A DNA stretch of 64,000 bases from JADFXI01 sp963784135 (GCA_963784135.1 CAWAQG010000008.1:310001-374000); one strand, 5' to 3'. Shown: positions 1-8,122, numbered from the stretch's first letter. Notes: generated by a model from the sequence alone, not told the origin. Made by a program: numbers and translations.

Positions 1-119
1 TTGCCGATGATAAACCTATTGAGCTGATTGACGGTGCCAAGTTGATGGATTATGTGGGAATGACATCGGGGAAGAAACCACCTCAAGAAATAAAACCTGA
101 CAGTAAGGAATTTGCATGA
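1..119 (+). CDS. 3' end of an Mrr-like restriction endonuclease gene (5' end outside window)
   Basis: The reading frame starting at base 3 runs to TGA at 117-119 and encodes about 38 C-terminal residues beginning ADDKPIELIDGAKLMDY. The first 84 bases are about 94% identical to the end of the complete Mrr-like gene at 6363-7031, so this is the tail of a paralogue whose catalytic domain lies upstream of the window. The last residues (EIKPDSKEFA) differ from the paralogue. The stop overlaps the ATG of the next gene (ATGA), suggesting translational coupling with the aspartic protease. Only the tail is visible, so activity cannot be judged. Confidence 0.75.
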   Translation, partial: ADDKPIELIDGAKLMDYVGMTSGKKPPQEIKPDSKEFA

Positions 120-922
120 GAGATAGTAAGACGCTGCTAATGCTTAATCGTAAAAGGTCTCCTCTAAGAAGTGTAGTGACTGGCCCAAACTTTCTGTTCG
201 TGGTTGTCTTCGGTGCGCTGTTGATATTGTTGATTATTGCTTTTATCCATCATTCTCGTATTTCCAAAGTGGCTTCATCTCCACTTAAAGTACCTCAAGA
301 ACAACTGCCTATAAGCCAACAACAGGAACCCCTCAGCCCGGTACAAGAGTCAGAAAAAAGCTACGATACTGGTAACTACTCTCAACAGCAAGGGATAGAT
401 TACCATAGGTCGGAGATAACAAAATCGAAACCTACAGAAGTAATCGTAAGTTATTACACAAAACCGACTGGCGTGAACTTAAAGTTTATCTCAGCCCTCA
501 TTAACGATATCCCAACGGAAATGATATTTGATACAGGGGCATCATTTATAACCGTAAATAATCAAACAATGAATCAACTAAGGGTCACAACGCCCCTTAT
601 TAAAACTGTTGCAGATACGGCGGCAGGACCCACGGTTTCTTTCCTATTTACAGCATCCTCAATAAAGATAGGAACAATAGAACTCAGGAATGTTCAATGT
701 GCTTATACTCCAGCTTCATCAATGAACAACCTTTTGGGAGGCTCTTTCCTGTCAAATTTTCATTACTCCATAAATGAACTCAATCATACAATAACCTTCA
801 TCCCAAATAACGAAAACGTTCAAATTACTGACAATACTTTAGAACCAGTTTCCGGTGCTGGATATGCCGAAATAAACGGCAAGAAATTCATATACCGTGA
901 AGGACATTTCGCTGCACGGTAA
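116..922 (+). CDS. membrane-anchored retropepsin-like (clan AA) aspartic protease
   Basis: This 268-residue protein has a basic N-terminus, one hydrophobic segment at about residues 26-44, a Gln/Pro/Ser-rich linker and a C-terminal domain with the aspartic protease signature EMIFDTGASFITV at about 135-147, followed by a NLLGGSFLSNF motif at about 204. In single-domain retropepsin-like proteases the DTGA aspartate acts in a homodimer; here the domain would face the periplasm. The start is fixed by the ATGA overlap with the upstream Mrr-like gene. The substrate is unknown. About 80 bp downstream begins a 162-bp direct repeat, and the equivalent slot in the second copy of this cassette holds a different gene (7083-7829). 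Family assignment is good; the biological role is not known. Confidence 0.7.
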   Translation: MRDSKTLLMLNRKRSPLRSVVTGPNFLFVVVFGALLILLIIAFIHHSRISKVASSPLKVPQEQLPISQQQEPLSPVQESEKSYDTGNYSQQQGIDYHRSEITKSKPTEVIVSYYTKPTGVNLKFISALINDIPTEMIFDTGASFITVNNQTMNQLRVTTPLIKTVADTAAGPTVSFLFTASSIKIGTIELRNVQCAYTPASSMNNLLGGSFLSNFHYSINELNHTITFIPNNENVQITDNTLEPVSGAGYAEINGKKFIYREGHFAAR

Positions 923-1000
923 AACTGAATAGCTGTTGCAAATTTCTGGATGACACTCCCAGTTGTCTATGGGTTCATATTCGACTATGTAAATCTTAAA

Positions 1001-1162
1001 GCCCCTCTTCCTTAGTGTTCCTTTCAAGAAGCGTGCAGGAATGGTGCAGAATCACTTTTCACCGCTGACAATCTGATAATTAAAATTGATTCTGCACGAT
1101 TCCTGATAGCGGATATAATATTTCTTTACGGCAGCAGGTAATATCTATTGGCAATTTAATAG
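1001..1162 (+). repeat. 162-bp direct repeat, copy 1, with 19-bp stem
   Basis: Matches 7961-8122 without gaps and with only 4 differences. It contains an inverted repeat with arms 1036-1054 and 1087-1105 (18 of 19 paired, 32-base loop). A second inverted repeat, 1133-1149 with 1158-1174 (16 of 17), starts near its right edge and is intact only in this copy. More weakly related sequence (GTGGGGC, TACGGGGCAT, CGTCCCCGTCCTCA) continues to about 1290 and to about 8230 in the other copy. No coding potential is convincing. The gene-free interval 923-1306 is mostly this repeat. Confidence 0.9.
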
Positions 1163-1306
1163 ATTTTACCTGCTGTCACCTTATCCCTACCATCTCGATG
1201 CGTAAATGATAGCTGTGCTCTTGTGGGGCGTTACGGGGCATTTAGAATTGTTGATGCGGTATAATTTACTGTTCGTCCCCGTCCTCAGAACTGCTATAAT
1301 TCTTCC

Positions 1307-2317
1307 ATGAGCTTCAAGACTAACTCATGGAAAGAAAAAATAGACCCTGCTTTCGACAAAATAATTCACTATTTATTAAAACTTTTTGACTACGCAGGCC
1401 TTCCGTCCAAGAAGGGCTGGATTGTTCTTGAAGATGACTGCTTAGAACAATGGGAACGCCAAGGCATGAAAGGATGGATAAAGAAATATGAAAGTAGTAT
1501 GGCTGATGAATCAAAGACCCTGCTTCACTTCCCTTTCCCAAAGAGAGTAACGGATAAAGAGAAAACAAAAGCTGTCCGTGATTTTCGAGAGTGGCTGTTC
1601 AATGAAATCAAACCGTTTCCTCAAGAAAGCCAGGCGTACTATATTAAGGCTTTAGAGCTTTTTCATTCGGAGGAACTTAACCGGATACATTTTAACGGCA
1701 TCTCAACGGACAAATGGAAAGAAACGATAGAAAAGTTTTTTATTGATAGCATGATGTTGGCTTTTCATCGTCTGATGATTGATGCTGAGAACGAATTGCA
1801 GACAGTCCCTAAAGAAAAACTTCTGAAGAAGTATAATGCGCCTTCAACAATCCTTGATATATTATTAGGCATTTATGACTGCTCATGCAGAATGGTCTTT
1901 GAAAAGTCTCTTGTTGATCTGATCAAAAAAGCAAGAATCGGAAACGAGGAATCATTCTTTAACCTGCTTCAAATAGACAGGACAGCCCTTGAATGCGACT
2001 GGGCGCACAAGATGATCAGGAAAGCCCAGCTTTCAGGCAATGAAGAGTTCTTTAAGGAGATGGCAAAAGCGATAAGGACTTCTCCCCTTAAAAACAAAAA
2101 GTATAGGCATGGAAAGACAACAATCATACTGCTCGTTCTTTGGCGGCTCGGACTTAACAGACTGGAGAACAATGAACTTATAGAACTTCTTGAAGGCTGC
2201 GGCATAGAGATTCCTGATGACCCTGAGAGTTTTAGGCGCTATATTAACAGGCTTTTTGGAGACGATAAAGACAAATCCCCCTTTACGTTCCACCAGAACG
2301 ACCCCTCAATAAAATAA
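1307..2317 (+). CDS. hypothetical protein of the accessory island
   Basis: A 336-residue soluble protein with no signal peptide or membrane segment. It is rich in charged residues and looks largely helical. I do not recognise a catalytic motif. It is preceded by a TATAAT-like box at about 1260-1265 and another AT-rich box at about 1292-1297, only a short distance from the ATG, so a very short leader or leaderless start is possible. It lies between the 162-bp repeat and the replication/mobilisation module, so it is probably cargo of the mobile region. Codon use looks like that of its island neighbours. Function unknown. Confidence 0.6.
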   Translation: MSFKTNSWKEKIDPAFDKIIHYLLKLFDYAGLPSKKGWIVLEDDCLEQWERQGMKGWIKKYESSMADESKTLLHFPFPKRVTDKEKTKAVRDFREWLFNEIKPFPQESQAYYIKALELFHSEELNRIHFNGISTDKWKETIEKFFIDSMMLAFHRLMIDAENELQTVPKEKLLKKYNAPSTILDILLGIYDCSCRMVFEKSLVDLIKKARIGNEESFFNLLQIDRTALECDWAHKMIRKAQLSGNEEFFKEMAKAIRTSPLKNKKYRHGKTTIILLVLWRLGLNRLENNELIELLEGCGIEIPDDPESFRRYINRLFGDDKDKSPFTFHQNDPSIK

Positions 2318-2398
2318 TCCCCCTGCTTTAAATTAGGACATGAAAAGCATCACATCATGTCTGGGACACTCCCCTATTTCGCGATCTAAACTTAAAGC

Positions 2399-2584
2399 AT
2401 GATTAGTGATAGCGGGAAATATGAATCAAGAGTAAAAAGATATTTACCCATTCTCACGAGCGGAGGCGTAGCGGCTCGGCTCAGTGCGGCGAGCACGAGC
2501 GAGCGCAGCCTCCGACGCTTGGGGTATATTGCGTCCGTGTATATGGTAACACCGGACGAAACTATCATGGGTGACAGTCTATGA
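2399..2584 (+). CDS. small ORF overlapping the Rep gene (doubtful)
   Basis: Encodes 61 residues ending in VYMVTPDETIMGDSL. Its TGA overlaps the ATG of the Rep-like gene (ATGA), which favours a coupled leader ORF. Against this, the middle of the ORF is the GC-rich inverted repeat 2461-2514, so the peptide there is low-complexity Ala/Arg/Ser, and no good ribosome-binding site is visible. It could equally be a noncoding origin or oriT region that happens to be open. Confidence 0.3.
   Translation: MISDSGKYESRVKRYLPILTSGGVAARLSAASTSERSLRRLGYIASVYMVTPDETIMGDSL
2461..2514. repeat. GC-rich hairpin upstream of Rep/MobT-like gene (candidate nick site region)
   Basis: Outer arms CGGAGGC (2461-2467) and GCCTCCG (2508-2514) pair perfectly, and the interior contains further GCTCG/CGAGC self-complementary words. 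It sits about 70 bp before a Rep_trans-type initiator gene, where double-strand origins or oriT sites of such elements are commonly found. The assignment as an origin is inference from position and structure. Confidence 0.45.
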
Positions 2585-3753
2585 TCGACTCCACCGGCAA
2601 GATTGGAAGTCCTGAAGCCTCCCCCTCACAGTTTAACAAGGGAGGCTCTATTTACATTCCCCTTATTTTTGGACTTGATACTCTCTTTATTGGATTTTAT
2701 ATTCAGGAATTTATTCTTTCCGATACTGAATGGCAATCACTTGCTGAAAACAAAGAGAAAGCGAAAGCCTCGGTATTTCAGAAAGGCGGCACACTGATTG
2801 AATTCCAGGGTAAGCATTTTTCTATACAAGCGGCAGGTAAATCCCCTTATACCTATGTCCTCGTCAGTAATGATCTTACCGTTAAAATTGCCTTAAAGCC
2901 CTCACGATTGAAATTTCCTGAAATCTATGTTGAGTTCAGAAGTCAGTTCCTATGGGGAGGGTACAAAGACGCATACCTTCTTGTAAGGGAATGGATAGAA
3001 TCATGGACTGTGATCGTCAAAGAAGTCATATCAAGGGCTGATCTTACCGTTGATATACAGGGTACTCCAGTTTTCAGTCTGGAGAACATTGTAAGCAAAA
3101 GCAGACGCAGAGAGGAAATATACAAAGTATTCTCCACCGGCAGCGAGATTACGGGGTACAGATTCGGTTCGTCTCCCATTCTATGTAGAATCTACAACAA
3201 GGCCGAGGAGATAAAGAGCAAGAGCGGCAAGACATGGTTTCATGAGCTATGGATAAACGCTGGCTGGAACTGCATTACTCCCGTCTGGAGAGTCGAGTTT
3301 CAGTTGATAAGGGCTATCCTCAAGGAATACAAGATTGACTCCTTTAACGACCTCCAGAACGCCCTTGCCGACATATGGCGATACCTCACGGCAGAATGGT
3401 TTACCTTGCGGCAGAAAGGATCAGAAGACACGAACAAAACAAGATGGCCCCTTTTACCCTTCTGGCAGATAGTCCAGGGCATGACAGAGAACTTTGGTAC
3501 TATTGCCGGCATAGACAGGTACAAGCTTAGCGAACCGAAAGTCGAAGTCCTGATACCTCAGATAATTGGCTTACTTACCACTACGGGCGCTCTGTTGGGT
3601 GAAAAGACAAAAGAAGGAACAATAAAAAAAGTCATTAGTCTCAGCGATAAATATCTCAAATCACAGGAGACGAATTTTGATGATGAACTGAGGGTAAAAA
3701 AGAAGAAACATTCTCTCTTTGAAAGACCATATCAGGATGCAGAGGAAAAATAA
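2581..3753 (+). CDS. replication initiation / MobT-like relaxase (Rep_trans family)
   Basis: A 390-residue protein resembling the Rep_trans initiator family, which includes pT181 RepC and the Tn916 Orf20/MobT relaxase. Recognisable blocks are SRADLTVDIQGT (about 152-163), GYRFGSSPILCRIYNKAEEI (about 188-207) and PVWRVEFQLIRAIL (about 226-239). Such proteins nick one strand through a tyrosine to start rolling-circle replication or transfer. The gene starts within an ATGA overlap, follows a GC-rich hairpin, and is followed after 3 bases by a tyrosine integrase, so the pair resembles the core of a small integrative mobilisable element or integrating plasmid. Which of the two, and whether it is active, cannot be told from the sequence. 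Confidence 0.65.
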   Translation: MIDSTGKIGSPEASPSQFNKGGSIYIPLIFGLDTLFIGFYIQEFILSDTEWQSLAENKEKAKASVFQKGGTLIEFQGKHFSIQAAGKSPYTYVLVSNDLTVKIALKPSRLKFPEIYVEFRSQFLWGGYKDAYLLVREWIESWTVIVKEVISRADLTVDIQGTPVFSLENIVSKSRRREEIYKVFSTGSEITGYRFGSSPILCRIYNKAEEIKSKSGKTWFHELWINAGWNCITPVWRVEFQLIRAILKEYKIDSFNDLQNALADIWRYLTAEWFTLRQKGSEDTNKTRWPLLPFWQIVQGMTENFGTIAGIDRYKLSEPKVEVLIPQIIGLLTTTGALLGEKTKEGTIKKVISLSDKYLKSQETNFDDELRVKKKKHSLFERPYQDAEEK

Positions 3754-3756
3754 GCC

Positions 3757-5052
3757 GTGCATACTGAAGAACAATTTCCTGAATACTTGACAGACCTGTC
3801 CGCCATTCAGTATCTTTTAAACAGAAACGAGGGCGAAGAGATGAAAGGCACAATCCGCACAAAACAGAAATGTCCGGTCTGCGATAAACCATTCCTTCAG
3901 ATACCAAAGATAGGGTTAATCTGCTCTGAACATAAGACCGTTCCTACTCGTTTTTTCGTCGATCTCATGTGGCAGGGACAGAGAGTAAAAATCTACAGTC
4001 ATAAATCAGGAAGGATACTTGATACTTTCCAGATTGCAACGGAGACCCTTGAACATATCCGTTACGAAATAAGGAACCATCAGTTCGATGCTTCGCATTA
4101 TGTTGTATCGGAGCAAAAGCAGTTTTATACATCATCCCTTCTTGAACGCTTCCTGAATCAGAAGATTGAAGGCATCGCTCCCAGCTATAAGAAGGATTAT
4201 AAGCGGATGGTAGCCGTTGCAAATGCGTTCTTCAAGACTAAGGATGTAAGGGAACTGAGGAAAAAAGATACAATCGACTACAAGAACCATCTTGAAAAGA
4301 ATTTTAAGATAGGCAGTAAGACCGTCAAAAATACCATTGACCTGTTCAAAACCTTTATGCGCTATCTCAAGAATGATCTTGAAATGATCGACACGGTTCC
4401 GGCCTTCCCTGAAGTTGAAGTGGAGACGAAACCCTTTAAATGGCTCTCCTGTGAAGACCAGATCAAAATTCTTGAGCATGTAACGAAGGATGATAAACCT
4501 TTTGTTATTTTCCTCATGTTGCACGGGTGCAGGCCGGGAGAGGCAAGAGCTTTGAAGTGTAAGGATGTAGACCTTAAGGCACAGACGATAACCATATCTA
4601 CAACCTTTTCACTGAATATCTACAGGGAGAAAAGGAAAGGCAGGAGATCGAGGCCGGTTACTATTCCCATTCATCCTGAGATGCTTAAATTCATCACCGA
4701 ACAGGTTAAGAACAACCTTCCAGAAGCGTTCTTGTTCATCAACAAGAGGAACGGAAAGCCCTATTCTGATAACAAAGTGTTCAGGATGTGGGACGACATA
4801 AGAACTAAGGCCAAGATCAATAAGGAACTGAGACTCTACGATGCAACCAGACATAGCTTTGCAAGTCAACTTGTGAACAGCGGCACGACACTCTTTCATG
4901 TGTCAAAATTGCTGGGTCACAGTTCAACGAAGATGACGGAAAAGTATGCTCACTCAAATATTGAAAAGCTGAAAACTGAGATAGCTAAAATCTCCCTTAA
5001 AGGTGGTGCGACTGTCCCCAGACTGTCCCCAAGACAAAAAGCAGCCAAATAA
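3757..5052 (+). CDS. tyrosine recombinase / phage-type integrase with N-terminal zinc-ribbon-like motif
   Basis: A 431-residue integrase. The C-terminal catalytic domain shows Arg in HGCRPGEARAL (about 249-259), the box II His/Arg in DATRHSFAS (about 363-371), the LLGHSS histidine (about 385-390) and the nucleophile Tyr in EKYAHS (about 395-400). A SAM-like core-binding domain precedes it, and the N-terminus carries CPVC and a later Cys/His pair (about 39-61). The chosen start is GTG 3757, with AGAGGA about 11 bases upstream; ATG 3841, just before the Cys-rich motif, is the alternative. A tRNA 3'-end fragment lies 40 bp after the stop, the usual position of an attachment site. It forms a unit with the Rep/MobT-like gene. 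Confidence 0.85.
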   Translation: MHTEEQFPEYLTDLSAIQYLLNRNEGEEMKGTIRTKQKCPVCDKPFLQIPKIGLICSEHKTVPTRFFVDLMWQGQRVKIYSHKSGRILDTFQIATETLEHIRYEIRNHQFDASHYVVSEQKQFYTSSLLERFLNQKIEGIAPSYKKDYKRMVAVANAFFKTKDVRELRKKDTIDYKNHLEKNFKIGSKTVKNTIDLFKTFMRYLKNDLEMIDTVPAFPEVEVETKPFKWLSCEDQIKILEHVTKDDKPFVIFLMLHGCRPGEARALKCKDVDLKAQTITISTTFSLNIYREKRKGRRSRPVTIPIHPEMLKFITEQVKNNLPEAFLFINKRNGKPYSDNKVFRMWDDIRTKAKINKELRLYDATRHSFASQLVNSGTTLFHVSKLLGHSSTKMTEKYAHSNIEKLKTEIAKISLKGGATVPRLSPRQKAAK

Positions 5053-5089
5053 TTAACTTACAAAACAATAAGATATGATTGGTGAGGTA

Positions 5090-5113
5090 GGGTTCGAGTC
5101 CCGCCTTCGGCAT
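5090..5113 (+). other. tRNA 3'-end fragment, likely attachment site (att)
   Basis: GGGTTCGAGTCCC followed by CCTTCGGCA and a T-run is the T-loop and acceptor 3' strand of a tRNA; GCCTTCGGCA fits the 3' end of bacterial tRNA-Leu. No matching 5' GCCGAAG arm or anticodon stem is found upstream, so this is not a complete tRNA. It lies directly after an integrase gene, as expected for an att site rebuilt by integration into a tRNA gene. A related fragment occurs at 9262-9285. Confidence 0.65.
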
Positions 5114-5133
5114 TTTTTATTTGCTGTAATATC

Positions 5134-5228
5134 ATATCCGTAGACAATAAAGTTTCGCTTAAACAATAAAGTTCTTAATATTTGCCGGTAAGAGCGTCTT
5201 TCGGCAAACAATAAAGTTTCGCATAAAC
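5134..5228. repeat. iteron-like ACAATAAAGTT cluster and left inverted end
   Basis: ACAATAAAGTT occurs at 5144-5154, 5163-5173 and 5208-5218; the first and third are both followed by TCGCWTAAAC. The 21 bases 5134-5154 are repeated in inverted orientation at 6202-6222 (19 of 21) and directly at 9304-9324. About 40 bases downstream is a short tandem of CACRCGGCGCRAT-like units (about 5260-5305). Together these bracket the ParB-like gene. Confidence 0.7.
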
Positions 5229-5325
5229 GGTATCCGATAGTACCCTTACCTTGCCGACCACGCGGCGCGATACACACGCGGCGCAATCACACCCGGCGCA
5301 ATCATTTGTCATTTAAGCCTTTTTT

Positions 5326-6159
5326 ATGTATTATTATGAAGTTATGGATGCATTATCGGTTAATCTTGACGGCATTCCTACCAATATCAGAAGGCTGAAA
5401 ATCGGCCTGAAGCAGCTCATCCTCGATATAGAGAATCCCCGAATACAATACTTTCTTGATACTCGCCTGAATGACAACATCACTCAGGAGAAGATAAAAT
5501 TTGCTCTCGCCGAAGGCAATGACCAGTATGAAAAATTGAAGGAGCACATAGAGCGTAACGGCAGCATATATGATCCTATTTGGGTTGTCCCCCAGGAAGA
5601 ATACTATACTGTCGTCGAAGGTAATACACGGGCGTTCATATATGAGGAACTTTCAGAAAAATATGTGAATAATGAGAACTGGAAATCGATCGATGCCTAC
5701 GTATTACCCTACAAAGTCGGTCATAATGTAATCAATTTTATCCGCCTCGAAAAGCACCTCTTCGGAACGACGCCCTGGGACGCATATGAGAAGGCGCGAG
5801 AATTATATCGTCTAAATACTGCGGAGGATTATTCTTTAAAAAGGCTCGAACAACTTACAAAGCTTACGACCTCGGACATCAAAAATAATATTCAGGCCTT
5901 TATGGACATGGAGGAACAATATCTTCCTAAATATAACAAGCCCGCAGAGAGAATGAAGTTCAGCTATTTTGTTGAATTCAGAAAGAATAAGGAACTTCGG
6001 CGCCTTGTCAAAGAAGGTAAGTTGTCTTTGATGGATTTTTGTGACTGGGTGGGGGAGGGGAAATTTCGGAGAGGTGAAGATATCCGAAAACTTCCTTTAG
6101 TCCTTAAAGACGAGCAGTCACGCCAGGTGTTAAGAACTTTAGTTTTTTGGTCTTTTTGA
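5326..6159 (+). CDS. ParB N-terminal-like (ParB/Srx fold) protein, C-terminus probably truncated
   Basis: 277 residues. The segment YYTVVEGNTRAFIYEEL (about 98-114) matches the conserved G-N-x-R block of the ParB/Srx fold, which in related proteins binds and hydrolyses CTP or acts as a nuclease. A helical region follows (about 150-220). Only a single gene is present, without ParA, so chromosome or plasmid partition is not implied. The last codons (SRQVL, then RTLVFWSF) run into TTAAGAACTTTA, which is the inverse of the iteron-linked AAGTTCTTAA seen at 5169-5178 and 9339-9348, so the original C-terminus was probably replaced by repeat sequence. Start ATG 5326 or ATG 5344 are both possible. Confidence 0.6.
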   Translation: MYYYEVMDALSVNLDGIPTNIRRLKIGLKQLILDIENPRIQYFLDTRLNDNITQEKIKFALAEGNDQYEKLKEHIERNGSIYDPIWVVPQEEYYTVVEGNTRAFIYEELSEKYVNNENWKSIDAYVLPYKVGHNVINFIRLEKHLFGTTPWDAYEKARELYRLNTAEDYSLKRLEQLTKLTTSDIKNNIQAFMDMEEQYLPKYNKPAERMKFSYFVEFRKNKELRRLVKEGKLSLMDFCDWVGEGKFRRGEDIRKLPLVLKDEQSRQVLRTLVFWSF

Positions 6160-6201
6160 GCGCTGTTTATAAATCAACAGGATAGGTTGTAATTTTGTCG
6201 A

Positions 6202-6222
6202 GACTTTATTGTCTGCGGATAT
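6202..6222. repeat. inverted copy of the iteron end (right end of ParB-like cassette)
   Basis: The reverse complement matches 5134-5154 in 19 of 21 positions. With TTAAGAACTTTA at 6130-6141 it makes the two sides of the ParB-like gene look like a cassette of roughly 1.09 kb with inverted ends. No transposase is encoded between them. Confidence 0.65.
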
Positions 6223-6362
6223 ATCAATAAGTTATACAATCATCATGTAAAGAAAAACTGTCCCCAGCTTATCGGCGATTTTTCTGCCTCTTTATCTTCC
6301 CAACTCTACTGAGCTATAATTTTGCCAGAATAGTTTGTTGCGGTTATAAAAGGGGATAGCCA

Positions 6363-7031
6363 ATGAGAAACAAAAGCCTCATTGAAGAGATTTTAGACAC
6401 AGCGATCGAAAACCCTATCGCTGGTGTAATCTTCAGCGTTTTTTTCGCTGGTTTAGGATTGTATCTGACTAATAAAGGAGCGCCTGCCGGTGCCAAGCCA
6501 GCCGACATGATGTTCCTGCCCATGATGCACATATTTGGAAAGGTCAGTTATATTGCATCCGTCTTGATTCTTTTTTTTGCAGGTATAGGCTATGTTGTCA
6601 CTTCTATCAAAAAGAAAAAACAAACGGTTTTTTTTGGAACGAGGAAAACGCTTGATGGTATCAAAAGCCTGTCATGGAGGGAATTTGAAGAATTTGTAGG
6701 GTCATTATTCACGAAGTTAGGGTATTCAGTGGAAGTAACAGGCGGGTTAGATGATGGCGGCATTGATTTAATAGTGAAGAAGGACGGCAGAACCTCTATG
6801 GTGCAGTGTAAAAACTATCGTGTGAGCAAGGTAAACCTCTCAATGGTTCGTGATTTTTATGGTGCGATGAATGCCAATCTGAACTATGAAGCGGGGTATT
6901 TTATTACCACGGGCATGTTCACCCTTGATGCAAGACACTTTGCCGATGATAAACCTATTGAACTGATTGACGGTGCCAGGTTGATGGATTATATGGGAAT
7001 GACATCAGGGAAGAAACCACCTCAGATATAA
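6363..7031 (+). CDS. Mrr-like restriction endonuclease with two N-terminal membrane segments
   Basis: 222 residues. Two hydrophobic stretches (about 19-37 and 60-81) precede an Mrr_cat PD-(D/E)xK domain: SWREFEEFVGSLFTKLGY (about 104-121), then GGLDDGGIDLIV (about 126-137) and MVQCKNYRVSKV (about 145-156), giving the D...QxK catalytic set. Related proteins cleave DNA, often modified DNA; membrane-anchored versions are common in defence islands. Its 3' end is nearly identical to the gene fragment at 1-119, so this is a recent paralogue pair. It is followed by a single-TM protein of unknown function (7083-7829), in the slot occupied by an aspartic protease in the other copy. Confidence 0.75.
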   Translation: MRNKSLIEEILDTAIENPIAGVIFSVFFAGLGLYLTNKGAPAGAKPADMMFLPMMHIFGKVSYIASVLILFFAGIGYVVTSIKKKKQTVFFGTRKTLDGIKSLSWREFEEFVGSLFTKLGYSVEVTGGLDDGGIDLIVKKDGRTSMVQCKNYRVSKVNLSMVRDFYGAMNANLNYEAGYFITTGMFTLDARHFADDKPIELIDGARLMDYMGMTSGKKPPQI

Positions 7032-7082
7032 GCCAGTGAATATGCATAATAAAGAAATTATTAAAACTCGGATATAGAATTT

Positions 7083-7829
7083 ATGGATGACAAAGAAGAA
7101 ATAATAGAAGGGGAATTGAAGAATAAGCATTCCGGCTGCGAAAATAATACAGCCAATGACCAAGCCAACCACGGACGGTTTAAATGGATAAAAAGATGCG
7201 GTGATTCGGCCCCCAATTGGATTATAGCGGTCTTCACTATAGTTATAGGCATTGTTGGTTGTCTCCAGTGGAAAATACTTAGTGGGCAATTGGAAGAAAC
7301 TGCAAAAGAATTCCGCGCTTCTCATCGACCTTGGGTCAGCATTAGTGAAGTTCATACTGTCACTCCGCTCACATTCAGCTCCAAAGGTGCTACAGTCGCT
7401 GTAATTATTTCTCTTAAAAACAGTGGCGCATCCCCGGCCATAGGAGTTTTTGATGCGGATAGTTCTGAATTGATTATTGGGCATGTGCCGTCGACTGCCA
7501 ACGAAGCTATTCAGATAATCGGGTGTGGTAAAATGCCTAAAGATTCCCCCATCGAAAAGGCAAGTGATTATGTGGGGCATTTTATTGTTAGCGGAGCAAC
7601 TTTTAAAGAGACAGCTGAGACTTGGAGTACAAAAAAAAGTTTTTCTATCAATATGCCAGTAGAAGTATGGTTCCCGACTTGTGTACGCTATAAAGACGAG
7701 ATGGGCGATTCTCATGCTACCGGTGCAATTTGGCGGTATATTACTCCTGATGGAAAGACTATCTTTAACCCCAAGGGGACAATTAAAGGGAAATTTATAA
7801 TCTTCCCCACGGGCAATACTGCATATTAA
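7083..7829 (+). CDS. hypothetical single-pass membrane protein
   Basis: 248 residues with a charged N-terminal tail (1-40), one membrane helix at about 44-66 (NWIIAVFTIVIGIVGCLQW), a short helix and then a C-terminal domain introduced by FRASHRPWVSISEV (about 79-92). The latter phrase is common in uncharacterised bacterial membrane proteins with a beta-sandwich-like exterior domain. It lies 51 bp after the Mrr-like nuclease on the same strand. A longer minus-strand ORF (7005-7877) overlaps it but is rejected. Function unknown; association with the nuclease suggests a defence accessory, which is inference. Confidence 0.55.
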   Translation: MDDKEEIIEGELKNKHSGCENNTANDQANHGRFKWIKRCGDSAPNWIIAVFTIVIGIVGCLQWKILSGQLEETAKEFRASHRPWVSISEVHTVTPLTFSSKGATVAVIISLKNSGASPAIGVFDADSSELIIGHVPSTANEAIQIIGCGKMPKDSPIEKASDYVGHFIVSGATFKETAETWSTKKSFSINMPVEVWFPTCVRYKDEMGDSHATGAIWRYITPDGKTIFNPKGTIKGKFIIFPTGNTAY

Positions 7830-7960
7830 TAACATTATGCAAAGGATTGCAACGATCCAAATTAGGACACTACCCAAAAAACGCAGAGCTAAACGAAAGA
7901 GAGTTTATGTTGTATGGCGTTAGAGAAAAGCTGGCTGCATATTAATTTTCATAGGATACT

Positions 7961-8122
7961 GCCCCTCTTCCTTAATGTTCCTTTCAAGAAGCGTGCAGGA
8001 ATGGTGCAGAATCACTTTTCACCGCTGACAATCTGATAATTAAAATTGATTCTGCACGATTCCTGATAGCGGATATAATATTTCTTCCCGGCAGCAGGTA
8101 ATATCTATTGGCAGTTTAATAG
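7961..8122 (+). repeat. 162-bp direct repeat, copy 2
   Basis: Matches 1001-1162 with 4 substitutions and no gaps, including the stem arms 7996-8014 and 8047-8065. The right-hand second hairpin of copy 1 is degenerate here (TATCCCTGCC replaces the pairing arm). Related but weaker similarity continues to about 8230. It fills most of the gene-free interval 7830-8311. Confidence 0.9.

Noticed and set aside
1036..1105. Integron attC site
   Set aside because: The stem is long and nearly perfect and lacks the GTTRRRY/RYYYAAC core sites; no IntI-type integrase is nearby.
5081..5113. Complete tRNA gene
   Set aside because: Only the T-arm and acceptor 3' strand are present; no 5' acceptor, D-arm or anticodon stem upstream. 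Same for 9262-9285.
5053..5286. 77-residue minus-strand ORF (and the similar one at 9298-9555)
   Set aside because: Both are translations of the iteron repeats (shared ILRTLLFK phrase), not independent genes.
7005..7877. 290-residue minus-strand ORF
   Set aside because: It fully overlaps the plus-strand gene 7083-7829, which has a plausible membrane helix and the common FRASHRPWV motif; the minus-strand peptide has no domain and odd composition.
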